Assembly (NCBI GenBank): GCA_039810605.1
Contig: JBDHXH010000031.1
Location: 1-30,267, forward strand
Direction: 5' to 3'
Length of the DNA stretch: 30,267 nucleotides
DNA from: JAGPCH01 sp039810605
Lineage (GTDB): Bacteria > Bacteroidota > Ignavibacteria > Tepidaquicellales > Tepidaquicellaceae
The notes below the pieces were generated by a model. That model was not told where the DNA came from. It searched no databases and saw only the letters and a list, made by a program, of their open reading frames with translations. Below, one piece after another: positions 22,889 to 30,267 of the stretch (its first letter is position 1; the number at the start of each line of letters is the position of its first letter). A program made the position numbers and the translations under genes.

Positions 22889-23275
22889 TTATCTGTAATC
22901 ATTCAAATTAAACAGACCGAAAATCATTGCAATGATGAAGAAGAAAATCCCTATGATTGAAATAACTACATTTATTATCCCAAGCCACATTCCGATCTTA
23001 GCAAGTGTCCTGCCTGCCTCCGGCGATTGACCGGAGTTAATTTTGTTCAACTCCATTTTTCCCATTATCCACGCAGGTATAGCTGCGAAAATTGAGCAAC
23101 CTACGTATGCAAGTATCCCTAGAACCAATGCGATAATTGCGTTTGAGCCCGCTCCACCGCTTGTGCCGGGACTCGTCGGGGGATGAGGTGGCGGATTGAA
23201 ACTTGGCGGTGGCGGAGGCGGGGGAGGAAAATTCCCGCTTCCCGAATCAGTCCTGTAAAGTGAAAATGATTTCAT
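22889..23275 (-). CDS. Proline-rich DUF4190-like membrane protein
   Basis: This is a 128-residue protein. Residues about 14-35 form a proline-rich cytoplasmic tail (FPPPPPPPPSFNPPP). Two hydrophobic segments follow, around NAIIALVLGILAYVGCSIFA and MWLGIINVVISIIGIFFFII, separated by a KMELNKINSGQSPEAGRTLAKIG loop. The small GxxLAxxGxxLG-type layout matches DUF4190 / TM2-adjacent proteins whose function is unknown. The ATG at 23275 is preferred over an in-frame TTG two codons upstream. It is followed by its own terminator. Confidence 0.72.
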   Translation of the reverse strand: MKSFSLYRTDSGSGNFPPPPPPPPSFNPPPHPPTSPGTSGGAGSNAIIALVLGILAYVGCSIFAAIPAWIMGKMELNKINSGQSPEAGRTLAKIGMWLGIINVVISIIGIFFFIIAMIFGLFNLNDYR

Positions 23276-23375
23276 TCTCAATATTTAGTTAAAGAATTTT
23301 AGCAAATATAAAACAATAGTTGGAAAATATAAACACGATTGTTTCAGTAGAGACACCGGATGACGCGGGTGTCAT

Positions 23376-24146
23376 TTACCTCTTCCAAAAAAACAACATC
23401 TCTGTATTTTTGTCAATAGCACTTGTCAAATCATCATAGTCCATCTGCTTCATTTCAGATATTTTCTTAAGTGTATGTATTATAAATGCCGGCTCATTTG
23501 TCTTTCCCCTGTATGGAACAGGCGGCAGAAACGGTGAATCAGTTTCTGAAAGCATTCTCTCTGCAGGAGTCTGTTCTACAACTTCCGCTGTTTTGAAATT
23601 TTTGTAAGTTATGTTACCACAATACGAGACATAAAAATTTCTGAAGTCAAGAATGCGTTTCAGCTCTTCCGCATTTCCGCTGAAGCAATGAAAATGCCCC
23701 GATAGTTTATCATCAATTTTTTCTGATATCATAGAGATTGCATCCTGTGTAGATTCGCGTGTGTGAATTATTATCGGAAGTTCCATCTGCTTTGCCAATT
23801 CAATGTGAAGCCGGAAAAATTCCTTTTGCTTTTCCATTCCAGACTTATCCCAGTAATAATCAAGACCTGTTTCGCCAATCCCAACTACTTTCCTGTTCGC
23901 AGCTAATTTTGCTATTTCTTCAATTGCCGAATAATCTGCTTTTGAAACATCACACGGGTGAATCCCGATAGCGCAATAAACCTGATCATACTTCGCGGCA
24001 AGTTCAATCACTGCTCTTGACGTTTCTGCGTCAACGGCCGGAACGATAATTCTCTTTACTCCTGCATCTTCAGCTCGTGAAACTATATCGCCGATTTGCG
24101 AAATCAATTCAGGATAATACAGATGAGCGTGAGTGTCAGTAATCAA
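23376..24146 (-). CDS. tatD: TatD-family metal-dependent hydrolase / DNase
   Basis: This is a 256-residue TIM-barrel hydrolase of the TatD family. Metal ligands are visible in order: His6 and His8 (DTHAHL), Glu92 (GETGLDYY), His128 (IIIHTRE), His153 (HFHCFSG) and Asp203 (SETDSPFL). Length is normal (about 255-265). Characterised members are 3'-5' or metal-dependent DNases, but many are simply called hydrolases. The start is TTG at 24146, whose TTGA overlaps the TGA stop of the upstream phosphorylase by one tetranucleotide, indicating translational coupling. A weak inverted repeat (GACACC/GGTGTC, 23352-23373) lies just after the stop, without a T tract. Confidence 0.92.
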   Translation of the reverse strand: MITDTHAHLYYPELISQIGDIVSRAEDAGVKRIIVPAVDAETSRAVIELAAKYDQVYCAIGIHPCDVSKADYSAIEEIAKLAANRKVVGIGETGLDYYWDKSGMEKQKEFFRLHIELAKQMELPIIIHTRESTQDAISMISEKIDDKLSGHFHCFSGNAEELKRILDFRNFYVSYCGNITYKNFKTAEVVEQTPAERMLSETDSPFLPPVPYRGKTNEPAFIIHTLKKISEMKQMDYDDLTSAIDKNTEMLFFWKR

Positions 24147-24865
24147 TTCAGTAATTCCGATGTGTGAGAAATAATTGCTTTTAGTAGTGCGGAAAACTTT
24201 GGATATGCGAGTTCTCCGGCTTCAACGACTTCTTTATGGCTTGTGATTGCAGAAGAATTTGCTGAAAGTAAATTCGTAATGCAGGATAATCCAATGGTTC
24301 TGATGCCTGCTGAAGCAGAGTATGTCAGTTCCGGAACAGTTGACATTCCCACAGCATCAATTTTCTGCCTGTTGAGAAATCTGATTTCCGATCCTGTTTC
24401 GTATGCAGGTCCCTGCGCACAACAATAGCTTCCTGTGCGGAGCGGAATTTTTTTCTTCAGCGCCATTTGCCTCACTTTTCCAATCAGCGTATTGTCAAAC
24501 ATCCTCATTTCCGAAGGATGCGGGGTAATGCTGCGGTAAAGAAAATTGTAATGCGAATTGATGAGCATCAGATCAGCAATTCTGAAATTCTTGTTGAGAC
24601 CTCCTGCAGCGTTTGTAACAATGAGCAGCCTGACACCATATTCTTCTGCTATCTTCACATTTTGAAGTATCTCATCAAAAGAATATCCTTCATAGAAATG
24701 TTTTCTTCCGGAGAAAAGCATTGTCTCTGTTCCCTCAATCTTTCCTCGGACGATTTGAATATTATGAAAACTGCCGGCATCTTCAGATATAATTTTGGCA
24801 GAGTCCAATTCATCTTTAAATCTGTTAAGCCCTGAACCGAGTATTACTCCAACAAGTGGATTCAA
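24143..24865 (-). CDS. punA: Purine nucleoside phosphorylase (trimeric type)
   Basis: This 240-residue enzyme splits purine nucleosides with phosphate into base and ribose-1-phosphate. Landmarks of the inosine/guanosine-specific trimeric family are GSGLN (10-14, phosphate loop), SGRKHFYEGY (52-61), TNAAGG (84-89), GPAYETGSEIR (152-162), VGMSTVPE (172-179) and the TN at 197-198. The family is usually about 270 residues; here about 20-25 N-terminal residues before the first strand are absent. An in-frame TAA at 24878-24880 prevents extension, so the TTG at 24865 is the only reasonable start. The gene may still be functional, since the phosphate loop is retained. It is co-transcribed with tatD. 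Confidence 0.9.
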   Translation of the reverse strand: MNPLVGVILGSGLNRFKDELDSAKIISEDAGSFHNIQIVRGKIEGTETMLFSGRKHFYEGYSFDEILQNVKIAEEYGVRLLIVTNAAGGLNKNFRIADLMLINSHYNFLYRSITPHPSEMRMFDNTLIGKVRQMALKKKIPLRTGSYCCAQGPAYETGSEIRFLNRQKIDAVGMSTVPELTYSASAGIRTIGLSCITNLLSANSSAITSHKEVVEAGELAYPKFSALLKAIISHTSELLN

Positions 24866-25127
24866 ATAATTTTGACGTTAAGTTAGTATTGAAAATTAGC
24901 TTATTTAATTTATAAGATATATAAAGATTTTGAGCCTGCTCATTGAGTATGCATCTGTCTTTGTGGAGGAGATTGAGCTAAAACGTGATTAACACCGGTA
25001 CGCAATCGCTATCGCATTCTTAAATTTACATCATCATTATTGTATCATTGCGTCAAGTGGACTTTGATGCCACAGTTTCCTGATTTAATCTTTCTGATAT
25101 AATGATTAATTTTCGTAAAACTAAAAA
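24866..25127. other. Divergent promoter region between punA and bshC
   Basis: These 262 bases lie between head-to-head genes and should carry promoters for both units. A TATAAT sequence at 25098-25103 is placed to serve bshC, but no matching -35 element is clear. No repeat or RNA gene is seen. Confidence 0.4.
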
Positions 25128-26783
25128 TTGAAATCAATTCCGTTCGATTCGCTTCCTTCATATAGTGAACTTTATCTCACCTACATATCTGATTTTGAAA
25201 AACTTAGAAATTTCTATGCTTGCAATTTCAGGAATGAAAATGAAATTCTTGAATTAGTCCGCAGAAAAGAATCTCAATATCTTTCCGGCGCTGAATTTAC
25301 GAGGGATACACTTTGCGAAATCCTTAAAGAACAGAACAAAGCATTCAATTCCGGAGAGAAGACTTTTGCAAATATTGCACTGCTAAGCCAACCAAAGACT
25401 TTTGCAATTGTTACAGGTCAGCAGCTCGGAATTCTTTCCGGGCCTTATTACACGCTGCTCAAGGCGCTCAATGCAATTCGTCTCGCAGAACAGTATAATG
25501 AAAAATTCAAAGATTACAAATTTGTCCCTGTATTCTGGCTTGAGTCGGACGATCATGATTTTCCGGAAATTAATAACATAAATATAATATCCAAAGAAAA
25601 CGAACTCAAAAACGTCAGGTATCTTCCCGGCGGTGAAGAATCCGAAAAATATCTGAAACCAGCAGGCAGCATTGTGCTTGACAGATTCATTGATGACTTC
25701 ATTTCCGAAGTTGAGTCGTCGTTTAACAAGTCTGACTTTACAGATTTTCTATTTTCTGAAATCAAAAATTCATACACCGTCGGAAAGAGCATTACCGAAG
25801 CGTTTGCGGAATTCATGAATTTTCTTATCGGAGATAAAGGACTCATATTCATCAATCCTTCTGATGCGAAGATCAAAAATCTTCTCAAGCCCGTCTTCAG
25901 AAGAGAACTTGGGACATCACCGCAGTTGTGCGAGGAAGTAATCAACACATCTGTTGAGCTTGAGAAGGAATTCTCTCTTCAGGTCAAGCCAAAGCCCATA
26001 AATCTTTTCTACATTCACGAAGGAAACAGATATCTGCTTGAGCCGCGCGACAACGGAATCTTTGCACTGAAACATTCGCGACAGAAATTTTCAGCCGATG
26101 AATTGTTCGGATTGCTTGAATCCAATCCTGAAAGGTTTAGCTGGAATGTCGTAACCAGACCTGTGTGTGAAGATTATATACTTCCGACTGTGGCTTATGT
26201 AGCCGGTCCATCGGAAATTTCTTACTTCGGCCAATTCGGAAAAGTATATGAATTCTTTGGGGTCCCCATGCCTGTAATTTATCCAAGGACTTCCGTTACC
26301 ATCATTGAATCAAAAATCAAAAACTTCATGGAAAGGAACAGGATTTCGTTTCAGGAATTATTCACCGGAAAAAATTTGTCTCTGAAGCTGATCTCGAATT
26401 TATCCGAAGTCAGTGCGGAACAGATATTCTCCGATCTTAAAGATGAATTGATTGCACTTTTTTATACCTATGAAAAGGAATTGTCAGGGATAGATATCAA
26501 CCAGACAGAATCGTTTTCAAAGAGAAACAAGCAATTTGTCGAATCGCTTCAGGTGGCAAAGGAAAAATTTACCAATGCACAGATCAGGCAGAATGAAGTG
26601 ATCTCAAACCAGCTTGCTAAAACTCTGATGAATGTATTTCCTTCAAACACTCTCCAGGAAAGAATGCTCAACATTTCATACTTCCTTAATAAATACGGTC
26701 ATGATTTTGTAAATTACCTGTTTGAAGAAATTAAGATTGACTGCTTTGAGCATCAACTGATTAATACCCCGCAAACGCAGTAA
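25128..26783 (+). CDS. bshC: Bacillithiol synthase BshC (cysteine-adding enzyme)
   Basis: This 551-residue protein matches BshC, which joins cysteine to glucosaminyl-malate in the last step of bacillithiol synthesis. Hallmark segments are VTGQQLGILSGPYYTLLKA, VFWLESDDHDFPEIN and, later, YVAGPSEISYFGQ and PVIYPRTSVTIIE. Length fits the family (about 530-550). A coiled-coil-like helical stretch follows near residues 400-500, as in known structures. The start is TTG at 25128; no in-frame ATG lies nearby upstream. Bacillithiol is the low-molecular-weight thiol of many Bacteroidota as well as Firmicutes. bshA and bshB are not in the window. It is the first gene of a three-gene plus-strand unit. 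Confidence 0.93.
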   Translation: MKSIPFDSLPSYSELYLTYISDFEKLRNFYACNFRNENEILELVRRKESQYLSGAEFTRDTLCEILKEQNKAFNSGEKTFANIALLSQPKTFAIVTGQQLGILSGPYYTLLKALNAIRLAEQYNEKFKDYKFVPVFWLESDDHDFPEINNINIISKENELKNVRYLPGGEESEKYLKPAGSIVLDRFIDDFISEVESSFNKSDFTDFLFSEIKNSYTVGKSITEAFAEFMNFLIGDKGLIFINPSDAKIKNLLKPVFRRELGTSPQLCEEVINTSVELEKEFSLQVKPKPINLFYIHEGNRYLLEPRDNGIFALKHSRQKFSADELFGLLESNPERFSWNVVTRPVCEDYILPTVAYVAGPSEISYFGQFGKVYEFFGVPMPVIYPRTSVTIIESKIKNFMERNRISFQELFTGKNLSLKLISNLSEVSAEQIFSDLKDELIALFYTYEKELSGIDINQTESFSKRNKQFVESLQVAKEKFTNAQIRQNEVISNQLAKTLMNVFPSNTLQERMLNISYFLNKYGHDFVNYLFEEIKIDCFEHQLINTPQTQ

Positions 26784-26799
26784 CAATAACATCTTTCGA

Positions 26800-27756
26800 T
26801 TGCATCCCATAAAAAAAATATGCATCATTCGACTTTCGTCTCTTGGAGATATCATACTCTCGTTTCCTCTTGCAGCTAAATTGAAAAGGAAATTTCCTGA
26901 CGCTGAACTTCATTATGTAACTCGTGCAAAGTATAAAGATGCTGCCGGACTTCAGCCCTCGATAGATAAGATTTTGTTGCTTGAAGATTCACTGAATGAC
27001 CTTCGGAAGAAAATGAAAGATGAAAAGTATGACCTGATAATTGACATTCATAAGAATCTGAAGAGTCTGTATTTGAAAACATTCAATGCCCGGAAGACAG
27101 TCGCATACAAAAAAGACACCATAAAGAAATTTCTGCTCGTGAAATTCAAACTAAATCTGTTTGAAAGAATCATCCCTGTATGGGAAAGATATTTGCTTGC
27201 CGCGGAAAAACTGATTGGGGAGTACGGAGATTTTGAAACAGGAACTTTGAAAATTGAAAACCAAAAATTTGTGGAAGGGGATTACATTGTGATTGCTCCT
27301 TCTGCAAGACACTTTACAAAAACGTATCCGGCTGTTAAATTTATCGAAGCAGTCAGGAAGTTCAGGGAAATGAGTGATTTGAAAATTGTTTTAACAGGCG
27401 ATGGTTCTGAAAGAGATACAACTATTTGCAAAATTGTCGAATCGAACTGTGATGGAATGATGAATCTCTGCGGGAAGTTGAGTATCAAAGAACTCGCAAG
27501 TGTCCTTGCAGGAAGTAAAGCTGTATTTTGCAATGACAGCGCGGTTCTTCATCTGGCAGAAGCAGTAGGGAAGCGGGTTACGGCCGTCTTCGGATCAACA
27601 GTGAAAGAGTTTGGTTTCTTTCCCCAACTTCCGGGATCGGCAGTTATGGAAGTAAATGAATTGAGTTGTCGCCCATGTACGCATTTCGGAAGAGAATCAT
27701 GTCCTCTCGGACATTTTAAATGCATGAATGAAATTAATCTGGAAATTAAATTATAG
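26800..27756 (+). CDS. Family 9 glycosyltransferase (heptosyltransferase-like)
   Basis: This is a 318-residue GT-B glycosyltransferase of the ADP-heptose:LPS heptosyltransferase family (PF01075-like). ICIIRLSSLGDIILSFPLA is the classic N-terminus. The C-terminal domain carries IVIAPSARHFTKTYP, VLTGDGSERD, NLCGKLSIKELASVLAGS and FCNDSAVLHLAEAVG, the nucleotide-sugar binding segments. A Cys-rich ending (CRPCTHFGRESCPLGHFKC) is common in the family. It probably adds a sugar to the lipopolysaccharide core at the inner membrane. The start appears to be TTG at 26800, 16 bases after the bshC stop. Precise sugar specificity is unknown. Confidence 0.88.
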   Translation: MHPIKKICIIRLSSLGDIILSFPLAAKLKRKFPDAELHYVTRAKYKDAAGLQPSIDKILLLEDSLNDLRKKMKDEKYDLIIDIHKNLKSLYLKTFNARKTVAYKKDTIKKFLLVKFKLNLFERIIPVWERYLLAAEKLIGEYGDFETGTLKIENQKFVEGDYIVIAPSARHFTKTYPAVKFIEAVRKFREMSDLKIVLTGDGSERDTTICKIVESNCDGMMNLCGKLSIKELASVLAGSKAVFCNDSAVLHLAEAVGKRVTAVFGSTVKEFGFFPQLPGSAVMEVNELSCRPCTHFGRESCPLGHFKCMNEINLEIKL

Positions 27757-27759
27757 ATT

Positions 27760-28944
27760 GTGTCAAAAATAATTCTAAAAAAGAACGAAGACAGGAGATT
27801 GGCAGGAGGTCATCAATGGATATTCAGCAACGAAATCGAAAGTGTTTCACCGGAGGCCGTAAGCGGGGAAGTTGTTGAACTTTTTTCCTCCGGGGGCAAA
27901 TTTCTCGGCAAAGGGTTTTACAATAAGAACTCACTCATTGCATACAGGCATCTTACATCGAAAGATGAAGAAATAGATAAAGCTTTTTTGTTCAAGAGGA
28001 TCAGCATGGCAAATTCACTTCGCAAGAAAAACAATTTGTGCGCGGAAGTTTACAGAATGGTTAACAGCGAGAGTGATTTTCTTCCGGGATTGATAATAGA
28101 CAAATTCGAAAACAGGTATTCAGTCCAGACATTTGCATTGGGGATTGACAATTATCTTCAGACGGTTAAGGAAATACTTGTTGAAAATTTTAAGGCAGCG
28201 ATGATAGTTGAGAAGAATGATAATCAGCTTCGCACGCTCGAAGGACTGGAGAGAAAACAGGGGATAATATTTGAAGAAGGAGATATGGGTGATAAAACAT
28301 TTGAAGTTACGATTGATGATTTAAAGTATGAGATAGATTTGCTGAACGGGCAGAAAACAGGATTCTATCTCGATCAGCGGGAGAACAGGAGAATAATCAG
28401 GGATTACGTTAAGGAAAATTATTCCGTGCTGGACTTATTCTGCAATGAAGGCGGATTTGCAATCAATGCCGCGTTTGCTAAGGCCTCTGACATTACAGCC
28501 GTTGACTCATCGGAGCATTCAATCAAGATGGCAAAAAGAAATGCTGAACTGAACGGATATCAGGAAGTTAATTTTGTCTGCGGAGACGCGTTTGAATTTA
28601 TCAACTCAAAATTTCAGTCAGCCGACAGATATGATTTCATAATTCTTGACCCGCCGTCGTTTACAAAATCCAGAAAGAATCTGATACCCGCTCTGAAGGG
28701 ATATGAAGAACTTAATTATAAGGCGATGAAACTCCTCAAGCCAAATTCGTTTCTGTTTACATTTTCCTGCTCACATCATATCAGTGAAAAAAACTTCGAG
28801 GACATGCTTAACATGGCATCTGCAAAAGCAAAGCGAAAGATACAGATAGTTGAATTCAGAAATTGTTCATTTGACCATCCGGTCATACCACAAATGAATG
28901 AGACAAAATATTTGAAAGGATATCTTATCAGAGTTAGCACATAA
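27760..28944 (+). CDS. rlmI: RlmI-type 23S rRNA m5C methyltransferase
   Basis: This 394-residue SAM-dependent methyltransferase matches the RlmI / YccW group, which makes 5-methylcytosine 1962 in 23S rRNA. An N-terminal PUA domain (about 1-75, RRLAGGHQWIFSNEI) precedes a small beta domain and the Rossmann domain. The pre-motif GQKTGFYLDQRENR, motif I VLDLFCNEGGFA, acidic AVDSS, motif IV ILDPPSFTKS and the catalytic-cysteine region FTFSCSHH are all present. The start is GTG, three bases after the glycosyltransferase stop, so it is clearly co-transcribed. It could alternatively act on a neighbouring rRNA position. No terminator is obvious downstream. Confidence 0.92.
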   Translation: MSKIILKKNEDRRLAGGHQWIFSNEIESVSPEAVSGEVVELFSSGGKFLGKGFYNKNSLIAYRHLTSKDEEIDKAFLFKRISMANSLRKKNNLCAEVYRMVNSESDFLPGLIIDKFENRYSVQTFALGIDNYLQTVKEILVENFKAAMIVEKNDNQLRTLEGLERKQGIIFEEGDMGDKTFEVTIDDLKYEIDLLNGQKTGFYLDQRENRRIIRDYVKENYSVLDLFCNEGGFAINAAFAKASDITAVDSSEHSIKMAKRNAELNGYQEVNFVCGDAFEFINSKFQSADRYDFIILDPPSFTKSRKNLIPALKGYEELNYKAMKLLKPNSFLFTFSCSHHISEKNFEDMLNMASAKAKRKIQIVEFRNCSFDHPVIPQMNETKYLKGYLIRVST

Positions 28945-29072
28945 CAGACCCTGTATTTTTACTATTGAGGTACAATGTTTGACATTGTCAGACAACTTTC
29001 AGTAAGTATTTCTGTAGGGAGGTTTTGTAACACAAGGAGTATCAGATTTACGACATGAAGAATACAAGGAGC

Positions 29073-29732
29073 TTATGGAGTTATCGTATGTACAAAAATA
29101 TTTGTATTTCTAAATGCAATAGTAACATCGGTTATGTCAACAAAGTTATCCCCGTTGAGATCCGTGTTAACATATCCGGAAACCAGATGACTTGCATCAT
29201 TAAAACACAGAATCAGATCTGTTAAATCTACTGTACCTGATTGATTTACGTCACCGTTGTATATTGCATATCTCAAAGGCGATGAATCAACAAGGATCTG
29301 ATTGCTTCCAAATGCCTGCGACGAAGCACTTGTAAAGTCATAATTTATTTTGTTGTTTGAAATACTAAGAGGAACGGCACTCCACGTTTGGACGCTGTTT
29401 CTGTGTTCTAAAACAACGTAGTAATTCTGATTAGCTAAAGTATTGAATTCCAATGAAGCGCTGCCGTCAGTTCCGACTGCTGTTCTCTCGGCATCTGCTA
29501 TTGAATAAGGCGAAACCTGTTCTCGCAATTCAATAGTTATAAAGTCAATCCCCAAAAGTGCAATATTGAAATTTTCTAAAATTATAGGCAGAAGCGACCT
29601 GGCTGATGGGTGTGCCTGCCCGTTGACTTTGAGGTTGAAAAAAGCTGTGTATATAGCAGGCGAGTTATTCTTAAAAAGTTCTCTAAGAATGATGACTTTT
29701 TGTTCCGCGGGTGTGACATTTTTTCTCGTTCA
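29073..29732 (-). pseudogene. Truncated dockerin-like module joined to IS debris
   Basis: The frame is open from 29732 to the TAA at 29073 (219 codons). Its last approximately 150 codons are the third copy of the surface-protein C-terminal module: SPYSI, VQTWS, YDFTSASSQAFGSN, DVNQSGTVDLTD, DLNGDNFVDITD, ending NIFVHTITP. The first approximately 22 codons (NVTPAEQKVIILRELF) come from a transposase N-terminus. No signal peptide or adhesin body is present, and the only start near the module is TTG at 29555. It is therefore a decapitated gene fused by chance to an insertion-sequence fragment. The middle (about 29560-29660, with QAHPSARS) is not recognised. Confidence 0.72.
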
Positions 29733-29733
29733 T
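29663..29733 (-). pseudogene. Transposase N-terminal fragment with a frameshift
   Basis: An ATG at 29733 begins MNEK and then shifts at a run of six A residues on the minus strand (29724-29719). With one A fewer it would read MNEKNVTPAEQKVIILRELF, which resembles the helix-turn-helix start of IS3-type or similar transposases. Similarity fades after FKNN. The fragment is too short to be functional. Confidence 0.5.
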
Positions 29734-29743
29734 AATAGAATTT

Positions 29744-29765
29744 CCCGCCTGCGGAGCGGGCAGGC
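29744..29765. repeat. GC-rich palindrome next to IS debris
   Basis: GCCTGC and GCAGGC flank a GGAGCGG-type core, a GC-rich patch in A/T-rich surroundings. CGGGCAGGC at 29757-29765 is also the inverse of GCCTGCCCG at 29614-29622, so the two form an inverted pair around the transposase fragment. Confidence 0.55.
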
Positions 29766-29841
29766 TGTTGTTTAGTTTACAAAAATAATTATTCAGAAAT
29801 TCCATTTCCACTTGAAGCATTACAATATGGGGATACCCAGT

Positions 29842-30183
29842 TTACAAATCTAATACAATTGAAATGTTATTCTTAATTCTTGAAATAATGATCTCAGGGA
29901 GTTCCCCTATTTTTTTTAGTAAACGAGTATTGTCAATTGCTCTTATTTGATCAATGAGTATATCACAGTCCTGTTTTAGATTCGCTATTCCTTTTTCAAG
30001 ATGAACTCTCAAAATTTCAGATTCTGTATTTATATTAGAAGTTACCGGGCATATTATAGTTGATGAGTGAAAGTTATTGAGCAGGTCGGTTTGAATTATT
30101 AACACGGGGCGAACTTTCCCCGATTCAGTTCCATATCTTGGATTTAGATTTGTAGTCCAGATTTCAAATTGTTTAATCTTCAT
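29842..30183 (-). CDS. MazF/PemK-type toxin endoribonuclease
   Basis: This is a 113-residue toxin of the MazF / PemK / Kid fold, whose members cut single-stranded RNA to halt translation. The N-terminus FEIWTTNLNPRYGTESGKVRPVLIIQ matches the family's GDIW...GSEQxKxRPV segment. TIICPVTSN is the central strand motif, and CDILIDQIRAIDNTRL matches the later SxVxxxQIRxID segment. The ATG at 30183 is preferred to an in-frame TTG five codons upstream because the antitoxin frame ends inside the overlap. The gene follows its antitoxin with an 11-base overlap, the usual antitoxin-first order with translational coupling. Subfamily and cleavage site cannot be told. Confidence 0.9.
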   Translation of the reverse strand: MKIKQFEIWTTNLNPRYGTESGKVRPVLIIQTDLLNNFHSSTIICPVTSNINTESEILRVHLEKGIANLKQDCDILIDQIRAIDNTRLLKKIGELPEIIISRIKNNISIVLDL

Positions 30184-30267
30184 TTTCAAACTTCTCAAAC
30201 TCTCTAAGAATTTTCATAGATTCAGTTCTAACAAGACGTGACTCCTTATGCAACTGCTTCGACAGGA
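30173..30267 (-). CDS. Antitoxin of the MazF-type toxin, C-terminal part only
   Basis: A minus-strand frame entering from the window edge ends SKQLHKESRLVRTESMKILREFEKFENED at a TAA at 30173-30175, with about 31 codons visible. The acidic, helical tail and its 11-base overlap with the toxin start (GAAAATGAAGATTAA) are typical of an antitoxin C-terminus that wraps the toxin. The DNA-binding N-terminal domain lies outside the window, so its family (MazE/AbrB, RHH or other) is undetermined. Confidence 0.75.
   Translation of the reverse strand, partial: LSKQLHKESRLVRTESMKILREFEKFENED

Noticed and set aside
28976..28994. Small hairpin TGTTTGAC-ATT-GTCAGACA after rlmI as a terminator
   Set aside because: The stem is A/T-rich with a mismatch and no T run follows, so it cannot be supported as a terminator.

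Overview
The window is low-GC DNA from a bacterium of the Bacteroidota / Chlorobiota / Ignavibacteriota assemblage, and an Ignavibacteria-like genome fits best. Several things in the sequence point there. One secreted protein ends in a type IX secretion (T9SS) type A sorting domain with the SLSQNYPNPFNP motif. Other surface proteins end in a dockerin-like module. A bacillithiol gene (bshC) is present, and almost no gene has a recognisable Shine-Dalgarno sequence. The species cannot be fixed from sequence alone.

Positions 1-5375 hold repeat-rich non-coding DNA (hairpin pair and dispersed repeat, 104-290), an HdeD-like membrane protein, a secreted amidohydrolase downstream of an outer-membrane porin-like protein, a glutaminase with a signal peptide and its own terminator, and a decayed insertion-sequence end (5188-5375). 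That remnant abuts a 955-residue class III cyclase / STAND ATPase / TPR protein (5358-8225).

Positions 8226-17310 are a surface-protein region. It holds a 7-bp tandem array, a long terminator, a Ycf48/BNR-repeat protein with a dockerin-like C-terminus (8538-11009), a 704-bp spacer with several dispersed repeats, a 997-residue FG-GAP/ASH-domain protein with a T9SS tail (11714-14707), and a 718-residue secreted protein with the dockerin-like module (15004-17160). Two copies of one hairpin follow it. A complete IS4-family element (17314-18696, with terminal repeats and a 9-bp target duplication) sits just after the second hairpin.

Positions 18776-28944 are housekeeping genes. On the minus strand are a SAM methyltransferase, CorA, an RsmI-family methyltransferase, dUTPase, a DUF4190-like membrane protein, TatD and purine nucleoside phosphorylase. 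On the plus strand are a class IV aminotransferase and then a compact set: bshC, a family 9 glycosyltransferase and an RlmI-type rRNA methyltransferase. Six of these genes appear to start at TTG or GTG.

The right end (29073-30267) is a patch of debris: a transposase N-terminal fragment open in frame with a truncated dockerin-like module, then a MazF/PemK-type toxin with the C-terminal end of its antitoxin running off the window. The most unusual theme is the approximately 180-residue C-terminal module shared by three loci, next to a protein that uses the standard T9SS tail. No CRISPR array, tRNA, rRNA or complete novel defence system was seen.
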